This document shows positions 8,642-19,627 of a stretch of 64,000 nt of DNA, one piece after another. Source of the DNA: Gallionella sp. (lineage in GTDB: Bacteria > Pseudomonadota > Gammaproteobacteria > Burkholderiales > Gallionellaceae); assembly GCA_022340615.1 (NCBI GenBank), contig JAJDNO010000005.1, positions 1 to 64,000 on the forward strand. The letters run 5' to 3'. Position 1 is the stretch's first letter; each line of letters begins with the position of its first letter. The notes below the pieces were generated by a model that saw only the letters and a program-made list of their open reading frames with translations, was not told the origin of the DNA and did not search any database. The position numbers and the translations under genes were made by a program.

Positions 8642-10129
8642 TCAGGCTGTCCCGCCCACCGTCAAACCGTCTATCTTCACGGTAGGCTGTCCGACTCCGA
8701 CCGGCACGCTCTGCCCTTCCTTGCCGCAGGTGCCGACGCCGGGATCGAGCGCCATATCATTGCCGATCATCGAAATGCGCGTGAGCACGTCGGGGCCGTT
8801 GCCGATCAGCGTCGCGCCTTTCACCGGCCGGGTAACCTTGCCATCTTCGATCATGTAAGCCTCCGATGTGGAGAACACGAATTTTCCGCTGGTGATGTCC
8901 ACCTGCCCGCCGCCGAAGTTTACCGCGTACAGCCCGTGCTTGACCGAAGCGATGATTTCCTCCGGATTCTTGTCGCCATTGAGCATGTAGGTGTTGGTCA
9001 TGCGCGGCATCGGCAGATGCGCAAACGACTCTCGACGCGCATTGCCGGTGACCGGCACGCCCATCAGGCGTGCGTTCAAAGAGTCCTGGAGATAGCCCCT
9101 GAGGATGCCGTTCTCGATCAGCGTGGTGCACTGGGAAGGATTGCCCTCGTCGTCCATTTGCAGCGAGCCGCGCTGTCTCGCCAGGGTCCCGTCATCCACT
9201 ACGGTCACGCCATCCGCCGCAACGCGTTCGCCGATGCGGCCGGAAAATGCCGAACTGCCTTTGCGGTTGAAGTCGCCTTCCAGGCCGTGCCCGATGGCTT
9301 CATGCAACAGGATGCCCGGCCAGCCATTGCCCAGCACCACGGTCATGTTGCCGGCCGGTGCGGCGGTTGCATCCAGGTTGGTTACTGCTTGATGCACGGC
9401 CTGCTGCGCGTAGTGCTGAAGCATCTCATCGTCGAAGTAGGCGTAGTCGAAACGCCCGCCCCCGCCGGCAGAACCCTGTTCGCGCTTGCCGTTGCTCTCC
9501 ACGATTACGGTTACCGACAGGCGCACCAGCGGCCGTATGTCGGCGTTCATCAGGCCGTCGCTGCGCGCGACCATCACCACTTCATATTCACCGGCCATAC
9601 CCGCCATCACCTGCACCACGCGCGGGTCGAGCGAACGCGCATAGCGTTCGATGCGCTCCAGCAGCGCGACTTTTTCCGCATCCCTGAGGCTCGCAATCGG
9701 ATCGTGCGGCAGATAGATTTCGCGGCGCGAGCCATGGTGCAGCATCGGTACGGATTGCGAGCCGCCCTGGCGCGCAATCTCGCGTGTTGCCTGCGCCGCG
9801 CTGTCCAGCGCACCCAGGCTGATTTCGTCGGAATAGGCGAATGCGGTCTTTTCGCCGCTCACCGCGCGCACTCCGACACCCTGGTCGATGTTGAAGCTTC
9901 CGGTCTTGACGATGCCTTCCTCCAGCGACCAGGTTTCGGCGCGGCTGTACTGGAAATACAGATCCGCGTAATCAAGCTGGTGCGCCATCATGCTCGCAAA
10001 AACCTGCTCGAGGTCGCGCGATTCGATCGAATACGGCAGCAACAGCGACTGCTGCGCGGTCGCAAACAGCGTATCTAACGGAGAATTCTGAAGCTTGGTA
10101 CCCATTCCGGTGTTCTCCCTGTTAGTCAC
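8642..10129 (-). CDS. tldD: Metalloprotease TldD
   Basis: 495 residues. TldD forms a heterodimeric zinc protease with TldE/PmbA that degrades unfolded peptides and matures microcin-type peptides in some species. The catalytic motif [11 protein letters not shown] is at residues 276-286, and the C-terminal glycine-rich strand [17 protein letters not shown] is typical. TldE is not in the window. The 5' end overlaps the preceding amidase gene by 8 bases; an alternative start MGTKLQ lies 8 codons in. It sits in a yhdP-nitrilase-tldD cluster, a common arrangement in Betaproteobacteria. Confidence 0.96.
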   Translation of the reverse strand: MTNRENTGMGTKLQNSPLDTLFATAQQSLLLPYSIESRDLEQVFASMMAHQLDYADLYFQYSRAETWSLEEGIVKTGSFNIDQGVGVRAVSGEKTAFAYSDEISLGALDSAAQATREIARQGGSQSVPMLHHGSRREIYLPHDPIASLRDAEKVALLERIERYARSLDPRVVQVMAGMAGEYEVVMVARSDGLMNADIRPLVRLSVTVIVESNGKREQGSAGGGGRFDYAYFDDEMLQHYAQQAVHQAVTNLDATAAPAGNMTVVLGNGWPGILLHEAIGHGLEGDFNRKGSSAFSGRIGERVAADGVTVVDDGTLARQRGSLQMDDEGNPSQCTTLIENGILRGYLQDSLNARLMGVPVTGNARRESFAHLPMPRMTNTYMLNGDKNPEEIIASVKHGLYAVNFGGGQVDITSGKFVFSTSEAYMIEDGKVTRPVKGATLIGNGPDVLTRISMIGNDMALDPGVGTCGKEGQSVPVGVGQPTVKIDGLTVGGTA

Positions 10130-10979
10130 AATTGAATAATATCCGGTGCGTCAGCGCTGGCAGGCTTGCGCGCAGGCTGGCCTGATAGGATGGATTGACA
10201 TCCGCGACTACCACCCCCGAACCGCGCGGCAAACGATCGAGTACCCTGCCCCACGGATCAACGATCATGCTGTTGCCGTGAGTCTCTCGACCATTGACGT
10301 GATAACCGCCCTGCGCCGCTGCGATCACGTAGGCAAGATTTTCGATCGCGCGCGCGCGCACCAGTACTTCCCAATGCATCTTTCCTGTAGTCTCGGTGAA
10401 TGCGGACGGCAGCACGATGATATCCACATCGCGCATCGATCGAAACAGTTCCGGGAAGCGCAGATCATAGCAGATCGCGAGACCGATACGCCCGAACGGG
10501 CTGTCTACCACAACCACCTGATCGCCCGGCTCTATCGTTTTCGCCTCGTGGTAATTTTCATTGCCCAATTCCAGGTTGAAAAGATGAATCTTGTCGTAGC
10601 GTGCCACCTGCTCGCCGCGGTCATCGAACACCAGACAGGTATTCCTGACCTGGTCAGGTGCGCTCGCCGCCAGGGGAATCGAGCCGCCCACCAGCCATAT
10701 CTTGTGCTGGCGCGCAGTTTCACTGAGGAACGTCTGGATGTTTCCCGATCCGGATTGCTCGCGAACCTTGACCTTGTCATTTTCGGTCATACCCATGATC
10801 GCGAAAAATTCCGGCAACACCACCAGGCGCGCGCCCTGCTCGGCTGCATTGGTGATCAGACGGCGCGCTTCGCTCAGATTGCCCTCGACATTTGGGCCTG
10901 AAGCCATCTGGATCGCTGACACCTTGAAAGCGTTAACCTGCGCCGCGATGCGTTTCTGTGTGGATTCACCTGCTGACAT
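10122..10979 (-). CDS. Nitrilase-superfamily amidase (deaminated glutathione amidase-like)
   Basis: 285 residues. The nitrilase-fold catalytic triad is complete: E57 (VLPEFFA), K130 (RYDKIHLF) and C170 ([11 protein letters not shown]). The run of motifs matches the Nit1/NitB branch, which hydrolyses deaminated glutathione, a side product of transaminases, in the cytosol. Substrate is inferred from family resemblance only. It lies between yhdP (9 bases) and tldD (8-base overlap) and is probably translated in the same operon. Confidence 0.88.
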   Translation of the reverse strand: MSAGESTQKRIAAQVNAFKVSAIQMASGPNVEGNLSEARRLITNAAEQGARLVVLPEFFAIMGMTENDKVKVREQSGSGNIQTFLSETARQHKIWLVGGSIPLAASAPDQVRNTCLVFDDRGEQVARYDKIHLFNLELGNENYHEAKTIEPGDQVVVVDSPFGRIGLAICYDLRFPELFRSMRDVDIIVLPSAFTETTGKMHWEVLVRARAIENLAYVIAAAQGGYHVNGRETHGNSMIVDPWGRVLDRLPRGSGVVVADVNPSYQASLRASLPALTHRILFNCD

Positions 10980-10988
10980 TATTGCTTC

Positions 10989-13900
10989 CTAATTATCCGG
11001 TTTGCCCGGTTTCGATACGGCGGGTGCCCGGTTTACTCTGACCACGTCCGGATCACGCCAAGAACCGGTCACATTGTATTCAAATGACGCCAACTTATCG
11101 AGCGGATTGCCCAGAACCTTGTTCATGATCAGCGATCCGATCCCGACCGCCGGACTGATCGCAAATGCGCCGATCAGCGACACGCTGTCACCCAGGGTAG
11201 GCAATATCCTTACGTGCAGATTTTGAGTTTCATCATTCAGGTTGATGTCGCCTTTCATCGTCACCTTCGCGGATGAACCGTAAATTCGGAAATCCTGACT
11301 ATTAATGATGCCGTCCTTGATGGAGGCATTGCCATTGATGCTGTCGAACTGGAAGCCCTCGCTGAACACGTCGGTAAAGCCCAGCGCGATATGTTTCGGC
11401 AAATCCTGCAGGCTGAGCACACTGAGCAATTTCCCGGCACCCGGATCCATTTTCAGGAACTTGCCCTTGCCGGCATCCAGTTTCAGCGAGCCATCCAGCG
11501 TGGCATAGCTGAAATTTTCCGGCGGGCCCGCCCAGGACAGGTCTGCCGTCAGCCTGCCACTGCCGCCCTTGACGGTATTTGGATAACCGGATCGGGCAAG
11601 TATCTTCCCTGCATCGCTGATGTCCAGCATCAATTTGAGCTGGGTATTCTGCTGTCCTTCCGTATCGCCCCAGACGCCGTCTCCAACCAGGCTGCCGTCC
11701 GGATTAGCGATATTCAGGCGGCGCATCCGCCAGTCGCTGCCCTCGGGATGTCCGATCAATTCGAAGTGGCCGATGTGTTTTCCTTTGACCAGCAGGTTCT
11801 CGATCGAGATATCCAGAGCCGGAATATCGCCCGGTATTGTCCTGTCCGCCTGTCCGGGTTCGGCAGATTTGTCAGGTACGGACACATTGGCTGGCGTCCG
11901 GGTAAACTGCTCGTCACCCGACAATTTCAGGTTGCTGAATCTGGCGCGGAGCATGTTGCCAGATTCGTATCCGTGAGGTTCCCAAACCACCTCCCCCTTC
12001 AGCCCGACTCCGCTAAGCCGTGCAGCCAGACCGTCGCCACGACGGTTAGCGACGACGTGCACAGCGCCAACATGCTGGCCGTAACCGCTCAATTTCCCGA
12101 TATTCAGATTCGCTCCCGCGATGACCGACCAGGTACCGTCACCGGCCAAACGGGCTGACGATCCGGGCAGCTTTGCCGCATGACTGGCGGCAACCCCTGA
12201 ACCGCCGGCTGCGGCGGATTTTTTCGCGGAGCCAGCCAGTCCGCCCCAGCCCTGCAGCGACAGTTCCGGCAGGCTGCCGACCAGCCATACACCATCATTC
12301 CGGCGATGTCTGACGCGTGATGTTTCCCGCGCAATCGTTGATGGAGGCAACTTGTCCGTGGCACCAAAGCTGACCACACCGCGCTTGACCACCATTGCCC
12401 CTCCCTGGTTCTGTCGCTCCAGCCGGGCACCGAGCAGATTCCCGAGCCGGGCGGTAACCACATCACGATCCGGGTCAGGAACACTCTCAGCTTTGGGGCA
12501 ATCACCGACGCAATGTCTGACAGGTTCTGGCGGGAGCAGAACCGGGCTGCGTTCCACGCGCAGCAGCATGGACTCTCCTGCGGACTTCGCAAACGGCGCC
12601 GGCAAACTGGAACTCAATCCCTCCAATCTGGACGTAACGACGACCTGCGCGGACTTTTTGACCACGCTGACATCGGCATCCCAATCCGTGCTGCCGTGCA
12701 GGTAATTCAGCACGGAATAGTGTTCGGTCTTGCGCAGCAGGTCGACATTGCTTCGCCCCGTGACTTTGGCATGCACCGTACCGTCCTCGCTGCTCTGTAC
12801 ATTGATGGTCGCGGGTCCGCCGAGTATTTCCGCTGACACATCGTCGGCATGCATGCCCGCTTCGTTAAATTCCAGTGTTCCCCGGGTCTTGTACAGAACC
12901 GGCACTTCCTTGCCCAGCTCGATTTGGTTGTCCTGCACCTTGATCGTTCCCGACACCTTCACCGGGTTGTCTCCCGACAGCGGAATGTGCGCGGACAAAT
13001 CAAGCTGCCCGTTCCCCTTGGCGCCAATACCGTCGGTAAACCCGTGTATATAGCTCCGCACCGGACTTTTCTGGACGAATTCAAGGAACGAACTGCTTGC
13101 GCCGGTCGCCTCGCCATTGATTTCCAGCGACTTATCCTTGCTCATCATGTCCGGTATCGTGACAGTGACGTTGTGCAGCTGCGTGTCGAGGATGGTCGCC
13201 GACGGCGACTCCACGACCAGCTTGTTGCCGCGTATCAAAAATTCGCCGGAAATATGCTCGATGCTCGGCCAGTGCTTGTCGAATTCCAGCACTGCATCCC
13301 GCGCGTGGCCGCCGATTTCAAGCAGCACATCCTTGCTGCGGCGCGAGCCGGCAGGGCTGGCGCAGCCGGCTGTCTGGTCCATTGAAGGATGGGGTGCTGG
13401 AGTTGGCGCAACTGCACTTGCCACGCCCTGTTGTTGCTGCAGGGCGGAAAGCTCGGCAACGCCGGAAACGCGGGCAAGATCCGGCGAGTTGCGGGGCGGA
13501 TTTCGATCCTCCTTTCCGGATGGCTGTAAACACTGTGCTGCACCGTTCCGGAAGTCGCTCAGATTGCCCTTGATGCGGATACGAAAGTCTTCGGTATGGC
13601 CGGCTTTCAGCGCGTCATTCAGCCAGTCACTGGCCGGCCCGTGCAGCGCGATCAGCGGGGTATAACGGGCCGCGCGCCGGATATCGCCGCGCGTCAGTTT
13701 TCCGGTCAGGTCCAGCACTCCCAGTGTGCCGGCCTGAGTCCGGTAACTGCCGTACAAATTGCCGGCCAGATCATCATTGGAAACCGCGATATTGTCGGCA
13801 TTGATCGACAACTCTCCATCCTTGCGCTGCCAGGATCCCTGCCCGATCAGGGTAGCAAACGACAACGGTTCGCGCATTTCATCCGGCGCGTCGACGACCA

Positions 13901-15272
13901 TTCCGTGCGCATCGATACTCAGTTTGCCGCTGGACTCGCTGCCGATCACGTCCCCGGTCAAACCGGTAAAACCTGGGATTTTTCCGACCTGGTTCAAACC
14001 GAGATTTTTGAAATGCGTTTTAATCCTGTAGTTATTCGGGTTTCCTGGCTCACCCTGCCATCGTGCATCCAGATTGCTCACAATCCCCCTGGGCGCATAA
14101 GCATCCAGACGCGAGCGCAAGTCATCCCGCATCGGCAGATATTTCGACAATGCGGCAAGTTTCTTCAGACTGAGCAGATTGGCCCTGATCTCTCCGCCTG
14201 AAGTCCGGCCACCGAAAAACATACGGTGTCGCCCCTTGATCGTGCGGAAATAGAAATCCGTCGGCTGGAAATCTAGCCCGTCCTGCAGGTGCAATGCCAG
14301 ATGTCTGGTGGAAACTTCAAAACCGCCTTCAAGCTCCTGCCATGAAGCGCGGCCGCTCAGTTCGCGCACGTGCATTTCAGGCACATCTTCACCAAGCCGG
14401 GTAATCACATCGCGCAGATCCATATCAACGGTAAGCTGGCTGATCTTGCCGTCGCTGACACCCAGCCAGCCGCGCAACGCCCCGCGGCCCTGGCTGAATT
14501 CGCCGGGCAAATTCAGCCAGGGCCGCCATGCGGTCACGTCGGTGTAATCGAGCCGGGTAAACAGCATGCCGCTCCAACCGGACAGGTTGTCGAAACTGGC
14601 ACCGTTAAAATCGCCGCGCACTTCCAGCGGCGTTGCCAGTTCCGGAGGCGGCAACGCCTGAAGCGCAAATCGATGCCGGTTGAAAAAATTGGTGATGCGC
14701 AGGTTTACCTGTTGCAGCACCAGCGGCGGCGCAGCTCGCTGCTGATCAATCCAGACGATCAGCGCATTTCGCACGACCAGGTTGGACTGGTGCAGCAACC
14801 AGTCGGATATGTCGTTGTTCTCGCCTTTTCTGGAAAGCACCAGGTTGCCGATATACAGTTTTCCTTCCGCATCACGGCGTATCAGCAGTTCCGGGCTGTC
14901 TATCTCCAGATTGGCGAGGCGTATTTCAGCAGTCAGCAGCGACATCCATGACAGGCTGCCGTCGATGCGTTTCAGCGCCAGCGCGGTCTGCCGGTGGTCA
15001 TCCAGAACCTGCACATCGGAGAGCCTGAGCCGCGGCATGAATCCTCGCCACTCACCCTGTATCTTTCCGATCGTTACCGGACTTCCTATCGCTGCCGACA
15101 ACGAGTAAGTGATGCTGTCATGATATTGCTCTATATTCGGCAACAACCAGTAGCGCAGCGCCATGATCGAAAATGCGACCAGAATCGCGGCAACCGTCGA
15201 CGCAACAACAATAAGACGCGACAGCCAGTTCAAGCTGTACCAAAAAATGCGGACAGGAAGCGAGTTCAACAT
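10989..15272 (-). CDS. yhdP: YhdP-family AsmA-like envelope protein
   Basis: 1427 residues. There is one N-terminal transmembrane helix (about residues 18-40, LSRLIVVASTVAAILVAFSI), then a very long beta-rich periplasmic region with repeated AsmA/DUF3971-type strands, and an AsmA-like C-terminus (KGDINLNDETQNLHVRILP then PAVGIGSLIMNKVLGNPLDKL). YhdP, TamB and YdbH are bridge-like proteins that move phospholipids to the outer membrane in E. coli. Two stretches look like inserts: a Pro/Gln-rich segment around residues 580-645 and a charged, Cys-containing one around 900-990. It is transcribed divergently from glnE and is first in the yhdP-nit-tldD group. Confidence 0.9.
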   Translation of the reverse strand: MLNSLPVRIFWYSLNWLSRLIVVASTVAAILVAFSIMALRYWLLPNIEQYHDSITYSLSAAIGSPVTIGKIQGEWRGFMPRLRLSDVQVLDDHRQTALALKRIDGSLSWMSLLTAEIRLANLEIDSPELLIRRDAEGKLYIGNLVLSRKGENNDISDWLLHQSNLVVRNALIVWIDQQRAAPPLVLQQVNLRITNFFNRHRFALQALPPPELATPLEVRGDFNGASFDNLSGWSGMLFTRLDYTDVTAWRPWLNLPGEFSQGRGALRGWLGVSDGKISQLTVDMDLRDVITRLGEDVPEMHVRELSGRASWQELEGGFEVSTRHLALHLQDGLDFQPTDFYFRTIKGRHRMFFGGRTSGGEIRANLLSLKKLAALSKYLPMRDDLRSRLDAYAPRGIVSNLDARWQGEPGNPNNYRIKTHFKNLGLNQVGKIPGFTGLTGDVIGSESSGKLSIDAHGMVVDAPDEMREPLSFATLIGQGSWQRKDGELSINADNIAVSNDDLAGNLYGSYRTQAGTLGVLDLTGKLTRGDIRRAARYTPLIALHGPASDWLNDALKAGHTEDFRIRIKGNLSDFRNGAAQCLQPSGKEDRNPPRNSPDLARVSGVAELSALQQQQGVASAVAPTPAPHPSMDQTAGCASPAGSRRSKDVLLEIGGHARDAVLEFDKHWPSIEHISGEFLIRGNKLVVESPSATILDTQLHNVTVTIPDMMSKDKSLEINGEATGASSSFLEFVQKSPVRSYIHGFTDGIGAKGNGQLDLSAHIPLSGDNPVKVSGTIKVQDNQIELGKEVPVLYKTRGTLEFNEAGMHADDVSAEILGGPATINVQSSEDGTVHAKVTGRSNVDLLRKTEHYSVLNYLHGSTDWDADVSVVKKSAQVVVTSRLEGLSSSLPAPFAKSAGESMLLRVERSPVLLPPEPVRHCVGDCPKAESVPDPDRDVVTARLGNLLGARLERQNQGGAMVVKRGVVSFGATDKLPPSTIARETSRVRHRRNDGVWLVGSLPELSLQGWGGLAGSAKKSAAAGGSGVAASHAAKLPGSSARLAGDGTWSVIAGANLNIGKLSGYGQHVGAVHVVANRRGDGLAARLSGVGLKGEVVWEPHGYESGNMLRARFSNLKLSGDEQFTRTPANVSVPDKSAEPGQADRTIPGDIPALDISIENLLVKGKHIGHFELIGHPEGSDWRMRRLNIANPDGSLVGDGVWGDTEGQQNTQLKLMLDISDAGKILARSGYPNTVKGGSGRLTADLSWAGPPENFSYATLDGSLKLDAGKGKFLKMDPGAGKLLSVLSLQDLPKHIALGFTDVFSEGFQFDSINGNASIKDGIINSQDFRIYGSSAKVTMKGDINLNDETQNLHVRILPTLGDSVSLIGAFAISPAVGIGSLIMNKVLGNPLDKLASFEYNVTGSWRDPDVVRVNRAPAVSKPGKPDN

Positions 15273-15365
15273 TAATTAACCCAGACGGCAAATGTGCCGG
15301 AAGACTGGCTAAAACCTATAATTGGACGACAATCAGTATTCTAACTTAATGAGCCCTAGAATATC

Positions 15366-18164
15366 GTGAACTCAACCACTTTGACCTTCCCCGATCTGCT
15401 GCAGAAAACCTTGCGCTGCAGCCGTTATGCCAAAAGAGCACTCGACACAGACCCGCAGTTGCTGAAATGGTTGCAGGAAAATTTCTCCGCGCCGTGCAGC
15501 AGCCAGGAAATGCAGGAACTGATGCTGCAATCCGGCATGAACCTGGACGATGAAACCGGGCTGGCACGCGCAATGCGCCGCTTGCGCAAGCTGGTGATGG
15601 TCAAGCTGATAATGCGGGACCTGAATGGCATGGCCGGGCTGGAAGAAGTCATGCAATCGATGACGTGGCTGGCCGAATTGTGCGTGCAGCGCGCGCATGC
15701 ATGCCTGACGAGCGCTATGCAAGCACAGTTCGGGGCGCCGACTGACCATGCCGGGGCTGCAACGCAGGAATTGCTGGTCATTGCGATGGGCAAGCTCGGC
15801 GGCGGCGAACTGAATGTATCCTCCGATATCGACCTGATATTTGTATATCCGGAAGACGGCGAAACCACCGGCCCGCGCAGACTGGGCAATCATGAGTACT
15901 TTTCCCGGATGGGACGTCGACTGATCAGCATGATCAGCGAACATACTGCCGATGGTTATGTGTTCAGGGTCGACATGCGCTTGCGCCCATATGGCGAGAG
16001 CGGACCGCTGGTGGCAAGCTTTGCCGCCCTTGAGGAATATCTGGTCAGCCAGGGCCGCGAATGGGAAAGATACGCGTGGATCAAGGCGCGAGTGATTTCG
16101 CCTGCCCAGGATCCGCTGCGTCCGAGTCGGCAGGCAGCCGAATTGTCCCGTCTGGTGCGACCCTTCATATACCGGAAATACCTGGACTACGGCGCGATTG
16201 ATTCGATGCGCAAATTGCATGCACAGATCAGCCAGGAAGTGCAGCGGCGCAACCGGCTCAACAACATCAAGCTCGGCCCGGGAGGCATACGCGAGATCGA
16301 ATTCATCGCACAGGTGTTCCAGCTGATACGCGGCGGCGGCGATGCGCGTCTGCGTATCCGCCCGACCCGCAGAGTGCTGCAGCAGATCGGTGAGAACGCG
16401 CAGATGTCATTGCAGGAAGTGGCCGCACTGGATGCGGCCTATGTATTCCTGCGCAACCTGGAACACCGCCTGCAGTATCTGGACGATCAGCAAACCCAGG
16501 AGTTGCCGGGAGCTCCGGAAGACCGCGAAATTATCGCCTACGGAATGGGTTACGCTGATTACGCCGCATTCATGAATGAGCTTGATCGCCATCGCAAACT
16601 GGTCAGCCGGCAGTTCGAACAGATTTTCGGTGCACAACAACTGCTGCAATCCAGTGCACCTTTGATCGACCATGCTGCAAAGTCACAGGATGCGTCAGGC
16701 TTGCAGCACGGCATGCCGCTGTGGCACGAAGGAATCACTGCCGAGGACCTGACAGCGGCGCTGGCGAATCTGGGCTACCACGATATGCAGAACAGCTCGC
16801 AGCGCCTGCTGCAATTGCGCCGCAGCGGGCGCTATCTGCATCTGCCCGAATTGAGCAGGCAGAGGCTGGACCGGCTGATCCCGCAATTCATTGCGTTGAG
16901 CGCGCAGCACAGCGACCCAGATGCGACGCTCTCCAGATTGCTGAATTTTCTCGAAGGCATCAGCGGCCGCGCCTCATATCTCGCGTTTCTGGCCGAATAT
17001 CCGCAGGCCCTGCAGCGCTTGACCCGGCTCATCGCCGCAAGCAGCTGGGCCAGCGAGTACCTGACCATGCACCCTGCGCTGCTGGATGAATTGCTGGATG
17101 CCCGCGAAATATACCAGCCGCCGCTGTGGCAGCAGATCGATCGGGAACTGCAAACCCGGCTGGAAGACAATGTGGACGATGCGGAACGGCAGCTGGACGT
17201 GCTGCGCCACACGCAGCAGGAACAGACCTTCCACCTGCTGGCGATGGACCTGCAGGGGTTGCTCCCGCTGGAAATGCTCAGCGACCACCTGAGCGAACTG
17301 GCCGACCTGATGCTGCGCCATGTACTGAAACTGTGCTGGGCGACACTGCGCAATCGTCATCGCGAAGAACCCGCATTCGCGATCATCGCTTATGGCAAGC
17401 TGGGCGGGCGGGAGCTGGGCTACGCGTCGGATCTCGATCTGATCTTCCTGTATGACGACGATCATCCGGATGCGCAGCAAAATTATGCGCGGCTGGCGCA
17501 GCGCATCAACACGATGCTGAGCAGCTACACTTCATCGGGACGGCTGTACGAAACCGATTTGCGGCTGCGCCCGGACGGCGCCAGCGGCATGCTGGTGAGC
17601 ACAACCGCGGCTTTCGCCGAATACCAGCAGAAACATGCCTGGGTCTGGGAGCACCAGGCTTTGACGCGCGCCCGTTTCAGTGCAGGAGATAATCAAGTCG
17701 GAAGAATATTCGAACAGATACGCAAGCAAGTGCTTTGCAAGCCGCGCGACCTGGTGGCGCTGCGGAAGGACATTCTGGCGATGCGCCAGAAAATGCACGA
17801 AGGTCATCCCAATCAAAGCGGCCTGTTCGACATCAAGCATGACAGCGGCGGCATGGTGGATATCGAATTCATGGTGCAATATCTGGTGCTTGCCCATGCT
17901 CATGAGCATCCGCAGCTATGCGCCAATGCCGGTAATCTGGCATTGCTCAAACTTGCGGGGGAACTCGGTCTGATCCCGGATGAACTGGCCGAACAGGTCC
18001 GCCTGCTGTACCGCGAGTTGCGCCAGATTCAGCACCGCATGCGGCTCAACAGCAATTCGCCGTGCCGTGTCGAACAGGACAGGATTGATACCCGCGCTAG
18101 CGGAATATTATGGGAAAGGCTATTTGGCAGTACCGGCAGAGGCAGCGGCGCCGAACTTGCCTGA
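15366..18164 (+). CDS. glnE: Glutamine synthetase adenylyltransferase / deadenylylase
   Basis: 932 residues, near the length of E. coli GlnE. GlnE adenylylates (inactivates) and deadenylylates glutamine synthetase in response to PII and glutamine. Two nucleotidyltransferase domains are visible: the N-terminal one with MGKLGGGELNVSSDIDLIF at residues 141-159 and the C-terminal one with YGKLGGRELGYASDLDLIF near 675-695, each with the DxD metal pair. The start is a GTG at 15366 with a weak Shine-Dalgarno. The last 15 codons overlap the 3' end of the convergent cyclase gene by 45 bases. Confidence 0.97.
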   Translation: MNSTTLTFPDLLQKTLRCSRYAKRALDTDPQLLKWLQENFSAPCSSQEMQELMLQSGMNLDDETGLARAMRRLRKLVMVKLIMRDLNGMAGLEEVMQSMTWLAELCVQRAHACLTSAMQAQFGAPTDHAGAATQELLVIAMGKLGGGELNVSSDIDLIFVYPEDGETTGPRRLGNHEYFSRMGRRLISMISEHTADGYVFRVDMRLRPYGESGPLVASFAALEEYLVSQGREWERYAWIKARVISPAQDPLRPSRQAAELSRLVRPFIYRKYLDYGAIDSMRKLHAQISQEVQRRNRLNNIKLGPGGIREIEFIAQVFQLIRGGGDARLRIRPTRRVLQQIGENAQMSLQEVAALDAAYVFLRNLEHRLQYLDDQQTQELPGAPEDREIIAYGMGYADYAAFMNELDRHRKLVSRQFEQIFGAQQLLQSSAPLIDHAAKSQDASGLQHGMPLWHEGITAEDLTAALANLGYHDMQNSSQRLLQLRRSGRYLHLPELSRQRLDRLIPQFIALSAQHSDPDATLSRLLNFLEGISGRASYLAFLAEYPQALQRLTRLIAASSWASEYLTMHPALLDELLDAREIYQPPLWQQIDRELQTRLEDNVDDAERQLDVLRHTQQEQTFHLLAMDLQGLLPLEMLSDHLSELADLMLRHVLKLCWATLRNRHREEPAFAIIAYGKLGGRELGYASDLDLIFLYDDDHPDAQQNYARLAQRINTMLSSYTSSGRLYETDLRLRPDGASGMLVSTTAAFAEYQQKHAWVWEHQALTRARFSAGDNQVGRIFEQIRKQVLCKPRDLVALRKDILAMRQKMHEGHPNQSGLFDIKHDSGGMVDIEFMVQYLVLAHAHEHPQLCANAGNLALLKLAGELGLIPDELAEQVRLLYRELRQIQHRMRLNSNSPCRVEQDRIDTRASGILWERLFGSTGRGSGAELA

Positions 18165-19430
18165 AACAATATGGCGGCCAGAGGCTTCACCGTCCTTGCG
18201 CGCGACCAGCCGATACATGACCATATCGCCCTTGCCCTTGACGGTTATCGTGGCCGGCGGCTCGAAATCATAGTCAAAGCGGATGCGGTTGTACGTTGTC
18301 TTGTCAACCTGGATCACGCCCTCGATCGCCTCATCGGTGAGCCTGCTGGCAACGTTCACCGTGTCTCCCCACAAGTCATAGATGAAACGTTTGGTGCCGA
18401 TCACGCCGGCAACTACCGGACCGGTGGCGATGCCGGAGTGTATATTCAGCTTGAATGGAGAGAGTTCGGGATGCGTGACCACATAATCGCGCATTTCCAG
18501 AGCCAGATTCGCAATGTTGGTCGTGTAATTTGAATTTGTCTGATTCAGGCCGCCCACCGCCATGTAGGCATCACCGATCGTCTTGATTTTTTCCAGCCCG
18601 TATTTTTCGCACATCTGGTCAAAGCCGGAAAATATCGTATTCAGAAGACTGACCATCTGCTCCGGTGAAAGCGATTCGGTCAACTGGGTGAAATTCACCA
18701 GATCGGCAAACATCACCGTCACATCTGCATGACCGTCAGCAATCAGGCCCTGATGCTCATCCTTGAGCCTGGTTGCAATGCTGCTCGGCAGCACGTTCAG
18801 CAGCACGCGCTCCGATTTCTTCTGCTCTTCGGCGAGCAGTTGGTGCTGCTCATCGAGCTGTCTATTGGTCTTTTCCATCGCAACAACAAAGTGGCGGACC
18901 AGGAAGTAGATGATGGAAGACATCGCTGCAAAATTTAGCGCAAAGAAAAAACCGATGGTTTTCATTGCAACACCGCTGTTTTCACCGTTGCCGAGGTAGA
19001 AATCGAAGCCGCCTGATATGACCGTCATCACCATGTACGCGAAGAACCAGGGGATCGAATCCCGCCAGCCAGAAACAACCAGCGCACCGATCGGAGCAAG
19101 CAGCGCCCATAGCATCACGCCGCTGGACGTCACTGCACTGCCTATGCTCCATTGCATGATGAATGGTACAAACAGAAAAAGGCTGAGCTGGATGAATCGG
19201 AATACTTCGAAATTCTTGGTCTTTGAAAAATATACCAGCGAGGCAACCGAAATCAGCTGGTAGGCCAGCGGGACATTGGTTGAAAAATGTATTCCCATTG
19301 CCCAATAGATCGCCAGCCACAGCACTACTGCAAGATTCATGAAGGCACAGGCGAAGATGAGCAAATCCCGGTGCAACTTCTCCTCTTGCTCGTATGGCTT
19401 TGATTCGCTGGCTGAGGGGTTAATTCGCAT
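18120..19430 (-). CDS. Membrane-bound class III adenylate cyclase
   Basis: 436 residues. The N-terminal half holds about six hydrophobic spans (roughly residues 22-45, 55-70, 80-95, 105-120, 128-142, 158-180), then a coiled linker (QLDEQHQLLAEEQKKSERVLLNVLP) and a cyclase catalytic domain at about 235-410. Metal aspartates are D243 (MFADLVNFT) and D287 (IGDAYMAVGG). Purine-specifying residues K283 and D352 (YDLWGDTVN) and the transition-state N359/R363 (NVASR) fit ATP as substrate, so cAMP is the predicted product. The membrane half may sense a ligand. The gene stands alone and converges on glnE. Confidence 0.92.
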   Translation of the reverse strand: MRINPSASESKPYEQEEKLHRDLLIFACAFMNLAVVLWLAIYWAMGIHFSTNVPLAYQLISVASLVYFSKTKNFEVFRFIQLSLFLFVPFIMQWSIGSAVTSSGVMLWALLAPIGALVVSGWRDSIPWFFAYMVMTVISGGFDFYLGNGENSGVAMKTIGFFFALNFAAMSSIIYFLVRHFVVAMEKTNRQLDEQHQLLAEEQKKSERVLLNVLPSSIATRLKDEHQGLIADGHADVTVMFADLVNFTQLTESLSPEQMVSLLNTIFSGFDQMCEKYGLEKIKTIGDAYMAVGGLNQTNSNYTTNIANLALEMRDYVVTHPELSPFKLNIHSGIATGPVVAGVIGTKRFIYDLWGDTVNVASRLTDEAIEGVIQVDKTTYNRIRFDYDFEPPATITVKGKGDMVMYRLVARKDGEASGRHIVSGKFGAAASAGTAK

Positions 19431-19627
19431 GATTTAAATGTTTGGAAACAATATCCGTTTTTTGAGGCGTTGGCCATATTTCACGATATGATGTAATCAT
19501 AACCGAATTAACCGCCCAGAAATCAAGTCAGCGATGCCTAATTTTAATTTTCGCAGCTTCATAAGTCTGCGGGAAAAGGCTAAAATGCGCGCTTCGAAAA
19601 TTGCCTAATCTTAAAGGGAACACCATT

